Of a stretch of 33,634 nt of DNA, positions 1-7,736 are shown in pieces (the stretch's first letter is position 1; each line of letters begins with the position of its first letter). The notes under the pieces were generated by a model. It searched no databases and was not told the origin of the DNA. It saw nothing but the letters and a program-made list of their open reading frames with translations. The stretch is from Pseudomonadota bacterium (lineage in GTDB: Bacteria > Pseudomonadota > Alphaproteobacteria > Rhizobiales > Rhizobiaceae), in assembly GCA_023399465.1 (NCBI GenBank), contig JAEWPB010000179.1, positions 1-33,634 of the forward strand. Reading direction: 5' to 3'. The position numbers and the translations under genes are program-made.

Positions 1-523
1 TGAGCTTCGAGAAGGCGTAGGTCATGTGCGCTGTCAACGGATAGGCGCGGCGTTTGGCGATCAGATAGATGGTTTCCGCCTCCGCCAGAGTATCGACGGC
101 TCTTGCGAAGGCTTCCGGCTGGATCGTCGTTGCCAACCGGTTCACCGATTGCGCCGCCGCGGTCAGAAAGCCGTTCAGCAGGGCCGCATCCTCGTCGCCG
201 GCATTGCTTTTCTCCAGCGAAATCAGGCGCTCCTCGTAGCTCGAGGTACGATCGCGCAGGCGATCCCGGAAAATGCTCTGCAGGTCGGAAAAGCCCTCAT
301 AGCCGAGATGGTGAGCGAGGCGAACGAGGGTGGAGGGCTGGACGTCGGAGGCGGCGGCGATGCTGGCGGCGGTCCCGAAGGCGATCTCGTCGGGATTGGC
401 GAGCGCGAAGGCTGCGATCTGCGCCAGCCGCTTGGGCATCGCGGACTTGCGTTCGATCATGGTGCTGCGCAGGCTCTCGAAATCGCGCGGCACCTTGGTG
501 AGTTCGTTTGTTTCCTTGGTCAT
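1..523 (-). CDS. MurR/RpiR-family transcriptional regulator, C-terminus cut off by window edge
   Basis: The frame starts at an ATG (521-523) and stays open to base 2, giving about 174 visible residues. The N-terminal part is a typical RpiR helix-turn-helix domain: residues roughly 20-90 include MPKRLAQIAAFALANPDEIAF, then a region reading ASIAAASDVQPSTLVRLAHH and LGYEGFSDLQ, the usual recognition helix of this family. After about residue 130 a beta strand TIYLIAKRRAYP begins what is normally a SIS sugar-phosphate-binding domain, which is lost beyond the left edge. RpiR regulators sense phosphosugars and control sugar catabolic genes. The gene is divergent from the Gfo/Idh/MocA oxidoreductase at 752, and the shared intergenic region carries an inverted repeat (560-580), so control of that oxidoreductase and autoregulation are likely. 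The effector is unknown. Confidence 0.88.
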   Translation of the reverse strand, partial: MTKETNELTKVPRDFESLRSTMIERKSAMPKRLAQIAAFALANPDEIAFGTAASIAAASDVQPSTLVRLAHHLGYEGFSDLQSIFRDRLRDRTSSYEERLISLEKSNAGDEDAALLNGFLTAAAQSVNRLATTIQPEAFARAVDTLAEAETIYLIAKRRAYPLTAHMTYAFSKL

Positions 524-559
524 CCGTGTTCCACAGTTTCGCGCCCAAAATTCGAATAT

Positions 560-580
560 GAAATAAACATTCCGTATTTC
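560..580. promoter_or_regulatory. Candidate RpiR operator, inverted repeat GAAATA-N9-TATTTC
   Basis: Seen directly: GAAATA at 560-565 and its exact complement TATTTC at 575-580, separated by 9 bases, in the AT-rich gap between the divergent RpiR and oxidoreductase genes. GAAA/TTTC half-sites about two helical turns wide are common for RpiR-family regulators. The link to this regulator is inferred from position and shape only. Confidence 0.4.
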
Positions 581-751
581 GCAGGATATCGTTTTTTCCA
601 GGGAGATCACGAAATTTTTTATCGCCATGAAAACACGAGGTGAATCCCGGTTTCCGCGAATCCTGGCGTTTCATGCCGGCCGCCACGTGTTGTCAAAATG
701 GTCCAGATATTCCAAAAATCCCAGCGAGGAATTTCATCGGGGAGGAATGGC

Positions 752-1867
752 ATGAAACCGCTTGGCGTCGGATTGATCGGAACCGGCTATATGGGCAAGT
801 GCCATGCGCTGGCCTGGAACGCGGTTCGCCCGGTCTTCGGCGATGTGCTGCAACCGCGGCTCGTCCATCTCGCCGAAGCAAATACCGGTCTGGCCGCCGC
901 CCGGGCTTCCGAACTCGGCTTCGCGAAATCGACCGGCAACTGGCGCGACCTGCTTGCCGATCCCGATGTCGACGTGATCTCGATCACCACGCCCAACCAG
1001 TTCCATGCCGAGATGGCGATCGCAGCGCTGGAAGCCGGCAAGCATGTCTGGTGCGAAAAGCCGATGGCGCCGAAGCTTGCCGATGCCGAGCGGATGCACG
1101 ATGCGCAACAGAGATCTGGCCGGTTCGCCATCATGGGCTACAACTACATCCAGAACCCGGTGATCCGCCACATGCGCGATCTGATCGCCGAAGGGGCGAT
1201 CGGCTCGGTCAATCACGTCCGCATCGAGATGGACGAGGATTTCATGGCCGACCCGGAGGCGCTGTTCTACTGGAAGAGCGAAGCGGCGTCCGGCTATGGC
1301 GCGCTCGACGATTTCGCTGTCCATCCGCTCTCGCTGCTGTGGTTCCTGTTCGGCCATGCGCAAACGGTGATCGCCGACATGGGCCAGCCATACGGCGAAC
1401 GGCCGCTGCAGGGCGGCGGCCGCCGCGCTGTCGAAAATCACGATGTCGCCAGCGTGCTGATGCGGTTTTCAGGCGGCATTTCGGCGGTGCTGATGGCAAA
1501 TCGCGCGGCCTGGGGGCGCAAGGGACGCATCGCCATCCAGATATTCGGCTCGGCCGGCTCGATCCTCTTCGATCAGGAACGGATGAACGAGTTCGAGATC
1601 TATCAGGCCAGCGGGCGGGTAAGCGACCAGGGCTTTCGCAAGGTGCTCGCCAGTCCCTCACACTGGCCCTATGACCGCTTCATCCCGGCGCCGGGCCACG
1701 GCCTCGGTTTCAACGACCTCAAGATCATCGAGTGCCGCGAGCTCGTGCGGGCAATCGCCGGAGAGGAATTTTCGGCAATCACCTTCACCGATGGACTGCG
1801 CATCGAGCGCGCGGTGCACGCGATGGCGGAATCCTTCCGTGAAAAACGCTGGGTGAATATCGCCTGA
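752..1867 (+). CDS. Gfo/Idh/MocA-family NAD(P)-dependent oxidoreductase
   Basis: A 371-residue protein starting at ATG 752 behind a clear GGGGAGG ribosome binding site. The N-terminal Rossmann fold shows GTGYMG at residues 10-15, and the family signature CEKPMA lies near residues 101-106 (the Lys of EKP is the usual catalytic or cofactor-side residue). The second half is the alpha/beta C-terminal domain of the family. Members oxidise hydroxyls of sugars, inositols or related polyols with NAD(P). The substrate cannot be read from the sequence; myo-inositol-like or amino-sugar substrates would fit the divergent RpiR regulator. A longer in-frame start exists at 698, but it lacks the binding site and adds residues that do not resemble the family N-terminus. 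No partner catabolic genes follow in this direction. Confidence 0.9.
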   Translation: MKPLGVGLIGTGYMGKCHALAWNAVRPVFGDVLQPRLVHLAEANTGLAAARASELGFAKSTGNWRDLLADPDVDVISITTPNQFHAEMAIAALEAGKHVWCEKPMAPKLADAERMHDAQQRSGRFAIMGYNYIQNPVIRHMRDLIAEGAIGSVNHVRIEMDEDFMADPEALFYWKSEAASGYGALDDFAVHPLSLLWFLFGHAQTVIADMGQPYGERPLQGGGRRAVENHDVASVLMRFSGGISAVLMANRAAWGRKGRIAIQIFGSAGSILFDQERMNEFEIYQASGRVSDQGFRKVLASPSHWPYDRFIPAPGHGLGFNDLKIIECRELVRAIAGEEFSAITFTDGLRIERAVHAMAESFREKRWVNIA

Positions 1868-1878
1868 TCAGAGAAAAC

Positions 1879-1902
1879 GACCGGATGCGGGGGCATCCGG
1901 TC
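1879..1902 (-). terminator. Rho-independent terminator of the RTX gene
   Basis: A perfect 10-bp stem GACCGGATGC / GCATCCGGTC with a 4-base loop. On the minus strand it is followed by GTTTTCTC, so it best fits termination of the RTX gene ending at 1937. It may also form at the 3' end of the plus-strand oxidoreductase mRNA, although no U run follows on that strand. Confidence 0.7.
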
Positions 1903-1936
1903 GGGAAGTTGGTGCTGGCAGAAGTTCTCCGGAAAT

Positions 1937-2977
1937 TCAGAGCAGGAAATCGCTGGCGAACATGCGGTTGTAGCCGTTGACCGCGACCTGGAAGTCGGAG
2001 GTGCCGTCGCCATTGGTGTCGCCGGAGAGGATGCCGTTGGCGAAACGCAATTCCCCGGGCGTGTCGCTGAACTGGGCATTGCCGATGAACTGGAAGGCCT
2101 GCCTGCCGGCGACCGTGCTGTTGGCATCGATCTGCTGCAGGTCGATGAGGTCGCCCTGGCTGCGGCTGAAGTCCTCGATCACGTCGCGGTTCTTGCCGAC
2201 GACCGAGTCCTGGATGGAGGTGAAGACGAAGGTATCGGCGCCCTTGCCGCCCCACTGGAGATCGTAGCCGAGCCCCCCGTTCAGGATGTCGTTGCCGGCA
2301 CGGCCGTAGAGATCGTCCCATCCGTCGCCGCCGTAGAGGACGTCGTTGCCGCCGCGTCCGTCGAGAATATCGGCCCCGGCATCGCCCCACAGGGTGTTGT
2401 TTGCGCTGGACCCGAAGATGTCGTCCGCCACCCCGGTGCCGATGGCGTTCTCGATGCTGACCAGTTCTTCCTGGTAGGTCGTTTCGAAGGTGCGGGCAAA
2501 ACCCTTGCTCAGATCGATCCAGACGCCGAGATCGAAGAGATCGGGATCCTCGTCCTGGGTTTCGTAGCTGATCGTGTCGTTGCCGCTGCCGCCGTTGAAG
2601 TAGTTGTTGAAGCCGACGGAGAAGAAGTAGTCGTTGCCTTTCTGGCCGTAGTAGTCGCTGTGGTAGGTCGACACGTCGAAGGTGTCGTTGCCATAGCCGC
2701 CCAGAACCTTGTCCCAGTAATCGGACGCGGTGGAAAAGCCGTTGCTGAGATAGGTGTCGTTGCCGGTACCGAGATAGATCAGGTTGCCGCCTTCGAAAAC
2801 GTTCTGGACGCGGTCATTGCCGGATGCGGTATCGACGTAGTTGAAGCCACCGAGGTTTCCCCCGAGGTTGAGATAGACGCGGTCATTGCCGGCATAGGTA
2901 TAGATTTCCAGATCCGGTCCGTACCTGTTCTGCCAGATGGTGTCAGGACCGTTTGTACCTTTTACAACTGTGACCAT
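1937..2977 (-). CDS. RTX calcium-binding repeat protein with serralysin-like C-terminal domain
   Basis: A 346-residue protein consisting almost wholly of glycine/aspartate-rich nonapeptide repeats of the hemolysin type, for example GGYGNDTFD, GGSGNDTIS, GRGGNDVLY, GGDGWDDLY and GGLGYDLQW. Each such row binds calcium in a beta-roll. The last 90 residues (ADTFVF, then RDVIEDFSRSQGDLIDL, then DTNGDGTSDF) match the M10 serralysin C-terminal domain, which usually carries the type I secretion signal; the chain ends in the hydrophobic DFLL. No catalytic domain is present, since repeats begin within the first 10 residues. The start at 2977 is chosen because GAGGAT precedes that ATG; a start at 3028 would add 17 residues. 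No ABC exporter or membrane fusion gene lies nearby, so export would rely on a system elsewhere. Probable role: secreted calcium-dependent surface or matrix protein. Confidence 0.85.
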   Translation of the reverse strand: MVTVVKGTNGPDTIWQNRYGPDLEIYTYAGNDRVYLNLGGNLGGFNYVDTASGNDRVQNVFEGGNLIYLGTGNDTYLSNGFSTASDYWDKVLGGYGNDTFDVSTYHSDYYGQKGNDYFFSVGFNNYFNGGSGNDTISYETQDEDPDLFDLGVWIDLSKGFARTFETTYQEELVSIENAIGTGVADDIFGSSANNTLWGDAGADILDGRGGNDVLYGGDGWDDLYGRAGNDILNGGLGYDLQWGGKGADTFVFTSIQDSVVGKNRDVIEDFSRSQGDLIDLQQIDANSTVAGRQAFQFIGNAQFSDTPGELRFANGILSGDTNGDGTSDFQVAVNGYNRMFASDFLL

Positions 2978-3036
2978 AAGCATATCCTCAAATCGTGAGT
3001 GTCCCTCGCGGGGGAAGATGAAGTGCATTCGTGGTC

Positions 3037-3059
3037 AAAAAGCGGCGACCATGCGCCGC
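3037..3059 (-). terminator. Rho-independent terminator between zinc-ribbon and RTX genes
   Basis: On the minus strand a 6-bp stem GCGGCG / CGCCGC with loop CATGGT is directly followed by TTTTTG. It lies downstream of the zinc-ribbon gene (stop at 3114) and about 60 bases upstream of the RTX start. The simplest reading is termination of the upstream gene; it could also lie inside the RTX leader. Confidence 0.65.
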
Positions 3060-3113
3060 ATTATCGCATAATATCAATGTTATATGAGTATATGCGCATA
3101 TGTCCAGAGGCTT

Positions 3114-3371
3114 CTACTTTAGGCGCATTGGCCGCCAGACGATGACATCCGGCTTACGGTCCCGGTCGAATTCCGCCGCCGTCACCCGCGCTTCCTTGGC
3201 CGCGCAGACGCGGCAGCGAAAAGCGATCAGTTCAAGCGGTTTCGCCGGGTTGGCAAATTTCGCAACGTCGCTAGCCAGGAAGCTCGCGGAATGACCGCAC
3301 TTCCGGCATTCGACATGCAGGAGCATGCCGTGCTGGGCCGCTTGCCTCAAGTTCTTGATCGACGAAGTCAT
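3114..3371 (-). CDS. Small two-CxxC zinc-ribbon protein, function unknown
   Basis: An 85-residue soluble protein from ATG 3371. It holds two CxxC knuckles, CRKC at about residues 22-25 and CRVC at about 53-56, with 27 residues between them, the pattern of a single structural zinc site. The remainder is basic and mixed, ending in RPMRLK; no catalytic motif, signal peptide or membrane segment is visible. The start is uncertain: in-frame ATGs at 3388 and 3491 give longer forms, and no strong ribosome binding site separates them. A terminator hairpin follows at 3037-3059. The gene is divergent from the flavoprotein at 3605 with about 230 bases between. I do not recognise a named family. Confidence 0.65.
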   Translation of the reverse strand: MTSSIKNLRQAAQHGMLLHVECRKCGHSASFLASDVAKFANPAKPLELIAFRCRVCAAKEARVTAAEFDRDRKPDVIVWRPMRLK

Positions 3372-3604
3372 AGGGAACAATTGGAACATAGGGGGAACAT
3401 CGTCAAGGGTATTCCCGATGGCGGCTATCGATGCCCTTGGTTTTTCCTCCGCGAAAATGGGGAAGGCCGGGCATGCGATGCGGTGCTTCACGGCACGGTT
3501 GACGGGGAGTGCCGGTGGCGCTACCCGTTTGCATTCGCGTTATCGCCATCGGTTCGCAGCGGCCGGGCGGATGATGCTGTTACAATCGATTGGGAGTGGG
3601 AATC

Positions 3605-4822
3605 GTGACAGGCAGAGTGGTGATCGTCGGGGCAGGGCAGGCGGCATTCGCGCTTGCTGCCAAACTTCGGGCTTTGAAGGACGCGCGTCCGATCACCATG
3701 ATCGGAGCGGAAGACAGCCTGCCGTACCAGCGGCCGCCTCTGACCAAGAAATACCTGCTTGGCGAAATGAGTTTCGACCGTCTGCTGTTCCGCCCGGAGC
3801 AATGGTACCGCGACAATGACGTCGAAGTCAGGCTTTCGACCTGGGTCGAGGAAATCGACCGCGAGCGCAAGCAGGTCAAGACCCAGGATGGCGCCGCGAT
3901 CCCCTATGAGACGCTGGTCATCGCCAGTGGATCGAAGCCGCGCAGTCTGCCGCCGAGCATCGGCGGCGACCTTCGCGGCGTCTATGTCGCCCGCGACAAG
4001 AAGGATGCCGATCTGCTGGTCGACGAAATGCGCCCCGGCCGCCGGCTGCTGGTCATCGGCGGCGGCTACATCGGGCTGGAAGCCGCTGCCGTTGCCCGCC
4101 ATCTCGGCCTCGAGGTGACGGTGATCGAAATGGCCGAGCGGATCCTGCAGCGCGTCGCCGCCCGCGAAACCGCCGACATCATGCGCTCCATCCATGAAGG
4201 TCATGACGTCGACATTCGCGAAGGCATCGGTCTGAACCACCTGATCGGCACGAATGGCCGGGTCAGCGCTGCCGAACTCTCCGACGGTTCGGTGATCGAG
4301 ATCGACTTCGTCATCGTCGGTATCGGCGTCACCCCCAACGACCAACTGGCCAAGGAGGCCGGGCTCGAGGTCGGCAACGGTATCGTTGTCGACGAGTTCG
4401 CCCGAACCTCCGATCCCTCGATCTTCGCGATCGGCGATTGCGCGATCCTGCCCTGGCGGGGAGCGCGGGTCCGTCTCGAATCGGTCCAGAATGCCGTGGA
4501 CCAGGCGGAAGCCGCGGCATCCGTGATTGCCGGCGGCAGCGAGCCCTACGAGCCGATGCCGTGGTTCTGGTCCGACCAGTACGATGTCAAGCTCCAGATC
4601 GCCGGCTTCAACATGGGCTATGACGAGACGCTGTTGCGTGCCGGTGCCCGCGAAGGCAGTTTCTCCATCTGGTATTTCCGCGAAGGCCGCTTCATCGCCG
4701 TCGATGCGATCAATGATGCCAAGGCATATGTCACGGGCAAGAAGTTGCTGGAATCCGGCATCGAGCCCAGTCGTGCAATCCTTGCCGATCCGCAGGCCGA
4801 CCTGAAGAAACTGCTCGCCTGA
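3605..4822 (+). CDS. FAD/NAD(P)H-dependent ferredoxin (rubredoxin) reductase-type oxidoreductase
   Basis: A 405-residue flavoprotein of the pyridine nucleotide-disulfide reductase superfamily without the redox disulfide. The FAD-binding motif GAGQAA lies at residues 9-14, the NAD(P)-binding GGGYIG at 152-157, and the second FAD contact AIGDC at 275-279, with the C-terminal reductase domain (FWSDQYDVKLQIAG) after residue 315. This layout matches bacterial ferredoxin/rubredoxin/putidaredoxin reductases, which pass electrons from NAD(P)H to a small iron-sulfur protein serving an oxygenase. GTG 3605 is preferred because GGGAG lies just upstream and the protein then begins right before the dinucleotide fold; a TTG at 3590 is possible. 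No ferredoxin or P450 gene is next to it, so the redox partner is unknown. It converges on spoVR with 19 bases between. Confidence 0.88.
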   Translation: MTGRVVIVGAGQAAFALAAKLRALKDARPITMIGAEDSLPYQRPPLTKKYLLGEMSFDRLLFRPEQWYRDNDVEVRLSTWVEEIDRERKQVKTQDGAAIPYETLVIASGSKPRSLPPSIGGDLRGVYVARDKKDADLLVDEMRPGRRLLVIGGGYIGLEAAAVARHLGLEVTVIEMAERILQRVAARETADIMRSIHEGHDVDIREGIGLNHLIGTNGRVSAAELSDGSVIEIDFVIVGIGVTPNDQLAKEAGLEVGNGIVVDEFARTSDPSIFAIGDCAILPWRGARVRLESVQNAVDQAEAAASVIAGGSEPYEPMPWFWSDQYDVKLQIAGFNMGYDETLLRAGAREGSFSIWYFREGRFIAVDAINDAKAYVTGKKLLESGIEPSRAILADPQADLKKLLA

Positions 4823-4841
4823 GTTACCCGCAGGGCGTCGC

Positions 4842-6386
4842 TCAGTTGTTGGTGATGGATGTCTCGTAGAGAACCCTGCCGGTCGCGGCATCCACGCCAG
4901 CTAGGCTGACATCGTAGCCCCACAGCCTCCGGACGTGCCGGAGCGTGGCGTCGCGGCTGGCTTCGGCGAGCAATGCGCCGTTCTGAACGGTGTGCTGCAG
5001 CCGCAGGTGGCGGTCTCCGAGAAGATCGACGTCGATGACCTGGATATCCGGCTGGTTGGCGCTGAGATCGAGACTGTGCGCCAGCGCCGCCCGCACCCGC
5101 TCGTAGCCGCGTTCGTCGTGGATCGCTCCGACCCGGTAGAAGTTCTCGCCGGCGCGATCGTCGAGCACGAACAGGCGCAGCTTGCGTATCAGCGCCGGGC
5201 TCAAGTACTGCAGGACGAAGGATTCGTCGCGATGATCGGCCCAGGCGGCGCGCAATGTCCCGCGCCAATCGCCGTTGCCGGCGATTTCCGGAAACCAGTC
5301 GCGATCCTCCTCGGTCGGATCGACGCAGATGCGTTCGATGTCCTGCATCATCGCAAAGCCGAGCGCGTAAGGATTGATCTGCGAATAGCGGGGATCGTCG
5401 AAATCCGGCTGGAAGACGACATTGGCATGGCTGGCGAGGATCTCGAGCAACGCCCCCTCGCTGATCCGGCCGCGGTCGAACAGCGTGTTCATGATGGTGT
5501 AGTGCACGAAGGTGGCGCAGCCCTCGTTCATCACCTTGGTCTGGCGTTGCGGATAGAAATACTGGGCGACGATGCGCACGATCCGCAGGATCTCCCGTTG
5601 CCAGGGTTCCAGGATCAGGCTGTTCTTTTCCAGGAAATAGAGCAGGTTTTCTTCCGGCAGCTTCAATGCCTTCTTGCGGTCCTGCAGTTGCCGTTCGGTC
5701 TCGCGTGGCAAGGTCGCGCCGTCCTTGTGGGGAACGGTGCGCCACAGGTCGCTATAGGATCGTTCCTCGTAATCGAGCCGGTCGCGCAGGCGTTGGCGCT
5801 CCTTTTCCGACGACAGGCGAGGGGGGCGGCGATAACGGAACACGCCCTGTTCCATGATCGTGTGCGCCGAATCGAGAATCCTCTCGACCGCGGCAAGGCC
5901 GTGGATTTCCTCGCAACGTGAAATGTAGCCCTTGGCGAATTCCATGTAGTTGAGGATCGCGCCGGCATCGGTCCATTGCTGGAACAGGTAGTTGTTCTTG
6001 AAGAAATGGTTATGGCCGAAGGCGGCATGGGCGGTCACCAGCGCCTGCATCGCCATGGTGTTTTCTTCCATGAGATAGGTGATGCACGGATTCGAGTTGA
6101 TGACGAGTTCGTAGGCAAGCCCGCGCCGGCCCTTGCGGTAGAGCAACTCCTCATGCACGAAATGCTTGCCGAAGGACCAGTGCCGATACATCAGCGGCAT
6201 GCCGATCGAGGCATAGGCATCGAGCATCTGCTCGGAGGAGATCACCTCGATCTGGTTGGGGTAGACATCGAGGCCGAGGTCGTCGATCGCCACTTCCTCG
6301 ATGGCGTCATAAACATGCGAGAGCGTTTTGAAATTCCAGTCGGAACTCTTGAACAGGAGCGAAGACCGCGAAGAGCGCTTGTCCAT
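4842..6386 (-). CDS. SpoVR family protein (YcgB-like)
   Basis: A 514-residue protein of the SpoVR/YcgB family, typical in length. Recognisable stretches include the N-terminal SSDWNFKTLSHVYDAIEEVA, the central NNYLFQQWTDA, and the histidine-rich NEGCATFVHYTIMN region followed by NPYALGFAMMQDIERI. The gene is the last of a three-gene operon; its ATG at 6386 overlaps the TGA of yeaH by one base (TGATG), with a GGGGG element before it, so the two are probably translationally coupled. In Bacillus SpoVR affects the spore cortex, but non-sporulating bacteria carry the gene beside prkA and yeaH, where it belongs to a poorly understood stress or starvation module. Longer open sequence upstream of 6386 is just the antisense frame of yeaH. 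Confidence 0.93.
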   Translation of the reverse strand: MDKRSSRSSLLFKSSDWNFKTLSHVYDAIEEVAIDDLGLDVYPNQIEVISSEQMLDAYASIGMPLMYRHWSFGKHFVHEELLYRKGRRGLAYELVINSNPCITYLMEENTMAMQALVTAHAAFGHNHFFKNNYLFQQWTDAGAILNYMEFAKGYISRCEEIHGLAAVERILDSAHTIMEQGVFRYRRPPRLSSEKERQRLRDRLDYEERSYSDLWRTVPHKDGATLPRETERQLQDRKKALKLPEENLLYFLEKNSLILEPWQREILRIVRIVAQYFYPQRQTKVMNEGCATFVHYTIMNTLFDRGRISEGALLEILASHANVVFQPDFDDPRYSQINPYALGFAMMQDIERICVDPTEEDRDWFPEIAGNGDWRGTLRAAWADHRDESFVLQYLSPALIRKLRLFVLDDRAGENFYRVGAIHDERGYERVRAALAHSLDLSANQPDIQVIDVDLLGDRHLRLQHTVQNGALLAEASRDATLRHVRRLWGYDVSLAGVDAATGRVLYETSITNN

Positions 6387-7714
6387 CAGACAGCCCCCTT
6401 CGACTGGTCCTGATGCTTGGCAAAGAGCTTGTGAAAGACCGGATAGATATCCGATGGCCGGGCAATGCGGGTCATCTGGAAATTCGGCCAGCGGTCGCTG
6501 ACGGTCCGATAGGCCTTCCACAGCGAAGTGCCGTTGTCGGTCATGCGAAAGATGTCGCTCTCGCGCTCGTCGATGATCTCGATATAGGCGTAGTACTGGC
6601 AAAGGCGCATGATCTCGCGGTCGAGAAGATAGACGCAATTGCCGGAATCGTCGGAGCTGTTGTCCCCATCGGAGGCCTGTGCGCCGTAGATGTTCCATTC
6701 GCTGCTCGGAAAGCGCTCGTGGATGACCTTGCGCATTTCCTCGAGTGCGGTGGAGACGATCGTGCCGCCGCTCTGGGTGCTGTAGAAGAACGTCTCCTCG
6801 TCGACCTCGTGGGCTTCGTGGGTGTGGCGGATGAAGACGATCTCGGTGCGCTCATAGCGGCGCTTGAGGAAAAGGTGCAGCAGCACGAAGAAGCGCTTGG
6901 CCAGGTCCTTCTCCCGTTCGCCCATCGAGCCGGACACGTCCATCAGGCAGAACATCACCGCATTGGCGCTCGGGATCGGCTGCTGCTCGAAACGATTGAA
7001 GCGGATATCGACCGGATCGACATAGGGGATCAACTTGCGCCGGCGCTCCATGGTCTTGAGGTTGAGCCTGAGGTAGATGAGGCGCTGGGTCGTCTCGACG
7101 CTCGGATCGGGCTGCGCTTCGAGGGCTTCGATCTCGCGTGAAACCGCCTCGATTTCCTCCAGCTTGGGTCGCTTCAGCGCAATGCGCCGGCCGTAGCTGT
7201 TGCGCATCGTGCGCCTGACGTTGATGTTGGTCGGCGAGCCGGTGATCGCATAACCGGCGCGTCGTGGCTTGAAGGTGCTGACCTCCTTGAGATTGAGCTT
7301 CACCAGATCGGGAAGCTCGAGATCCTCGAAGAAGAGATCGAGCACTTCCTCGCGCGAAAGCACGAAGCGGAAGTCGTCCTCGCTGTCGCCGCCGCCGGTC
7401 GAGGCTCCCTTGCCGGAACCTTCGCCGGCCCCGCCCGACGGCCGCGGAATGCGGTCGCCGGTGCGGAATTCCTTGTTGCCCGGCAGCACATGCTGGCGAT
7501 GGCCGCTCGTGCCGGTATGGCGGAAAGTGGGCTCGGCCGTGCCCGCCGAGGGGATGGGAACGAGATGTTCCTTGTCAGTCTCGGTGATCTTGCCGCTTCG
7601 GATCTGTTCGTTGATCGTGCGCTTGAGTTCGTCCCGAACCCGTCTGATGAAGCGTTGGCGATTGCCCAGGCTCTTGTCCCGGGGGTTGAGGCGGCGATCG
7701 ATGAAATTCGGCAT
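6386..7714 (-). CDS. yeaH: YeaH/YhbH family VWA-domain protein (DUF444)
   Basis: A 442-residue protein. The N-terminus MPNFIDRRLNPRDKSLGNRQ and a low-complexity Gly/Ser linker (about residues 93-110) are typical of the family. A von Willebrand A domain follows, with the MIDAS metal site DVSGSMG at residues 259-265 and a threonine-containing SGGTIVS loop about 65 residues later. Such proteins work as metal-dependent protein-binding adaptors and in this operon are thought to cooperate with the PrkA AAA+ kinase, resembling MoxR-VWA pairs. The ATG at 7714 has AGAGGA upstream and lies 22 bases after the prkA stop. The end overlaps the spoVR start by one base. Confidence 0.95.
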   Translation of the reverse strand: MPNFIDRRLNPRDKSLGNRQRFIRRVRDELKRTINEQIRSGKITETDKEHLVPIPSAGTAEPTFRHTGTSGHRQHVLPGNKEFRTGDRIPRPSGGAGEGSGKGASTGGGDSEDDFRFVLSREEVLDLFFEDLELPDLVKLNLKEVSTFKPRRAGYAITGSPTNINVRRTMRNSYGRRIALKRPKLEEIEAVSREIEALEAQPDPSVETTQRLIYLRLNLKTMERRRKLIPYVDPVDIRFNRFEQQPIPSANAVMFCLMDVSGSMGEREKDLAKRFFVLLHLFLKRRYERTEIVFIRHTHEAHEVDEETFFYSTQSGGTIVSTALEEMRKVIHERFPSSEWNIYGAQASDGDNSSDDSGNCVYLLDREIMRLCQYYAYIEIIDERESDIFRMTDNGTSLWKAYRTVSDRWPNFQMTRIARPSDIYPVFHKLFAKHQDQSKGAV

Positions 7715-7736
7715 GAGCCATCCTCTTTCCGCAACC

